From M3007 sp040383605 (GTDB taxonomy: Bacteria > Bacteroidota > Bacteroidia > Chitinophagales > Saprospiraceae), in the NCBI GenBank assembly GCA_040383605.1, contig JBEIDF010000181.1, forward strand, positions 1 through 7,569: 7,569 bases of DNA, written 5' to 3'. Shown in pieces: positions 6,042-7,569 of this stretch; position 1 is the stretch's first letter; every line of letters starts with the position of its first letter. The notes below the pieces were generated by a model, which made no database searches, had not been told where the DNA came from, and worked only from the letters and a program-made list of their open reading frames with translations. The position numbers and the translations under genes were made by a program.

Positions 6042-7415
6042 CTACACAAACAGCGCGCTCTTCAATTCGTCCACCTTGCCGATCGCGTACACGCGGATTG
6101 GATATTTGCTGAAATCCACCCCTTTGGCGTTATACTTGGAGATAAAGATCTCTTTGAAGCCCAGTCGGGCGGCCTCCGCCACGCGCTGTTCGATCCGGCT
6201 AACGGCGCGAATTTCGCCGCTGAGGCCGATTTCGCCGGAAAAACAGGTATCGGATGGAATATTGACGTCGAGGAGGGAGGAGATCAACGCGGCGACAATC
6301 GCGAGGTCTATGGCGGGATCCTCTACCCGGATACCGCCGGCGAGGTTGAGAAACACATCGTTCATACTGAAAAAATAGCCGCAGCGTTTCTCCAGCACGG
6401 CAAGCAGCATTTGCAGGCGGCGCATATCAAAACCGGTGGCGGAGCGCTGGGGGGTGCCGTACACCGATTTGCTCACCAAGGCTTGGGTTTCGATCAGCAT
6501 CGGCCGCATGCCCTCGATGGTTGCCGCCACAGCGCAGCCGCTGAGCTCTTCGTCTTTCTGGCTCAGCAGGAGTTCGGAAGGATTGCTGACTTCCCGCAGG
6601 CCGGCCGACTGCATCTCGTAAATGCCCATTTCATCGGTGCTGCCAAAGCGGTTTTTGAGCGTGCGCAGGATGCGGTAGGTATTGTGGCGGTCGCCCTCGA
6701 ATTGCAGGACGCAGTCCACGATATGTTCCAGCAGTTTTGGCCCGGCGATATCGCCCTCCTTATTGATATGCCCGATGAGGAAAATGGGAATATTGGTTTC
6801 TTTAGCGAACCGGAGCAGTTCGGCGGCGCACTCGCGCACTTGCGCCACGCCGCCCGGCGCGCTGTCGAGGTGCGGACTGCTCATCGTCTGGATAGAGTCC
6901 ACCACCAGCAATTGGGGCTGCAGGTCTTGCGCTTGCTGAAGAATTTTGCCCGTATTGGTTTCGGTGAGGATAAAGCATTCCGAGCGTCCGTCGGGCAGGC
7001 GGTCAGCGCGCATTTTTATTTGCTCTTCGCTTTCTTCCCCGCTGACGTAGAGTACGCGGGCCGGCGCGCGCAGGGCTACCTGAAGCATCAGGGTGCTTTT
7101 ACCGATACCAGGTTGGCCGCCGATGAGCACCAGCGAGCCGGGCACCACGCCGCCGCCGAGCACGCGGTTGAGTTCGGCGTCGGTGGTATCGAGCCGTTGG
7201 GTGGCGCCGGTTTTGATGTTCGCCAGCGGAACAGCACGGGCAGATTCTGCTTTGCTTCCCGCCCAGGCGCGGCGTTTCTCCTCCGCGGCGGTCTCTTTTT
7301 GGATGAGTTCCTCCTGGTACGTATTCCACTCGTTGCAATGGGGGCATTTTCCCAGCCACTTCGGGGAAGAGGCGCCGCAGTTGGAGCAAAAGAAAATGGT
7401 GCGCGCTTTGGCCAT
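6042..7415 (-). CDS. radA: DNA repair/recombination protein RadA (Sms)
   Basis: RadA is a RecA-related ATPase that promotes branch migration and processing of recombination intermediates, acting with RecA in the cytoplasm. The 457-residue protein has normal family length. Seen: a four-cysteine zinc finger C10-x2-C13...C24-x2-C27 (FFCSNCG, GKCPHC); Walker A GGQPGIGKST (99-108); Walker B LLVVDS (169-174); the RadA-specific KNRFG motif (254-258); and from about 285 the Lon-protease-like domain (GGIRVEDPAIDLAIVAALIS, SGEIGLSGEIRAV), which is non-proteolytic in this family. The start at 7415 (MAKARTIFFCSNCG) matches the usual N-terminus. The frame stays open upstream to 7535, but those 40 codons lie almost entirely in a repetitive hairpin element and are not RadA-like. 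No Shine-Dalgarno is visible, as is usual in Bacteroidota. It is convergent with the secreted protein gene, with 63 bp between stops. The mobile element 14 bp upstream must occupy its leader or promoter. Confidence 0.97.
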   Translation of the reverse strand: MAKARTIFFCSNCGASSPKWLGKCPHCNEWNTYQEELIQKETAAEEKRRAWAGSKAESARAVPLANIKTGATQRLDTTDAELNRVLGGGVVPGSLVLIGGQPGIGKSTLMLQVALRAPARVLYVSGEESEEQIKMRADRLPDGRSECFILTETNTGKILQQAQDLQPQLLVVDSIQTMSSPHLDSAPGGVAQVRECAAELLRFAKETNIPIFLIGHINKEGDIAGPKLLEHIVDCVLQFEGDRHNTYRILRTLKNRFGSTDEMGIYEMQSAGLREVSNPSELLLSQKDEELSGCAVAATIEGMRPMLIETQALVSKSVYGTPQRSATGFDMRRLQMLLAVLEKRCGYFFSMNDVFLNLAGGIRVEDPAIDLAIVAALISSLLDVNIPSDTCFSGEIGLSGEIRAVSRIEQRVAEAARLGFKEIFISKYNAKGVDFSKYPIRVYAIGKVDELKSALFV

Positions 7416-7421
7416 AGGATA

Positions 7422-7429
7422 AATTTTAC
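7422..7429. repeat. Predicted left target-site duplication of MITE copy 2 (AATTTTAC)
   Basis: If copy 2 follows copy 1, the 8 bases directly before its GTAAC end should be repeated just beyond its right end, which is outside the window. This is a prediction by analogy only, since the partner is not visible. Confidence 0.35.
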
Positions 7430-7569
7430 GTAACTGGTTAGCAGGTCGCGTCTGAGCCAAAAAAGGATCCATTTTTCGCCAGACGAAGCGATTTTTTGCA
7501 GGCCATAGCAGCGCTATGGTCAAAAAAAATCGCAAAGTATGGCGGAAAATGGGACTTTTTGAGCCAGAC
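7430..7569. mobile_element. Larger palindromic MITE of the same family (copy 2), cut by window edge
   Basis: The first 47 bases (7430-7476) are identical to 3502-3548 of copy 1, with the match starting exactly at GTAAC. The sequence then diverges into a longer nested hairpin: GTCTGAGCC...CGCC (7450-7480) pairs imperfectly with GGCG...GAGCCAGAC (7541-7569); GCGATTTTTT (7488-7497) pairs with AAAAAAATCGC (7522-7532); and CCATAGC (7503-7509) pairs perfectly with GCTATGG (7513-7519) around AGC. The window ends before the outer right repeat, which should read roughly CCTGCTAACCAGTTAC, giving a full length near 160 bp. No gene is encoded. Copy 1 looks like an internally deleted relative. It lies 14 bp upstream of radA, so radA transcription must start within or read through it. 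Confidence 0.8.

Noticed and set aside
6006..7433. Long plus-strand open frame of 475 codons opposite radA
   Set aside because: It is the antisense shadow of radA in GC-rich sequence. The minus strand carries all RadA motifs, and the plus-strand product has no recognisable domain.
7416..7535. 40-codon N-terminal extension of RadA
   Set aside because: Nearly all of it lies inside the palindromic repeat, and RadA proteins start just before the zinc finger, as MAKARTIFFCSNCG does.

Overview
The window looks like a piece of a Bacteroidota chromosome, most likely from the Saprospiraceae or a close relative. The best evidence is a large secreted protein with a C-terminal type IX secretion (Por) sorting domain, combined with Ig/HYR-like, dockerin-like and cohesin-like modules. 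Weak Shine-Dalgarno signals before the genes fit the same phylum. The lineage is inferred from protein architecture, not from any database search.

Layout from left to right. Positions 1-437 are the 3' end of an IS66-family insertion sequence: the C-terminal part of its transposase and then its terminus. Positions 434-3360 (minus strand) form a visibly AT-rich island that contrasts with the GC-richer flanks. It holds a single-chain restriction-modification enzyme (type IIG/Eco57I-like: an N-terminal D...ExK nuclease motif plus an N6-adenine methyltransferase), followed by a small unknown gene. Both genes look damaged. The enzyme frame runs 50 codons further upstream to an ATG at 3360 but is broken by an in-frame TGA (3256-3258). 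The small gene runs straight into the IS66 terminus, which supplies its stop codon.

Positions 3361-3635 are intergenic and hold a perfect short palindrome and a 78-bp hairpin element with 16-bp perfect terminal inverted repeats, flanked by an exact 8-bp direct repeat. This is a miniature transposable element (MITE) with IS66-type ends (5'-GTAA, 8-bp duplication). Positions 3636-5978 (plus) encode the secreted protein. Positions 6042-7415 (minus, convergent) encode RadA, a housekeeping recombination protein. From 7430 to the window end lies a second, larger member of the same hairpin family, inserted 14 bp upstream of the radA start codon.

The two chromosomal genes (secreted protein, radA) have no obvious functional link. 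The restriction-modification island and the IS66 are accessory DNA. The main discoveries are the MITE family with its recognisable target duplication, the interrupted restriction-modification gene, and the IS-made gene truncation. No RNA genes or CRISPR array were seen.
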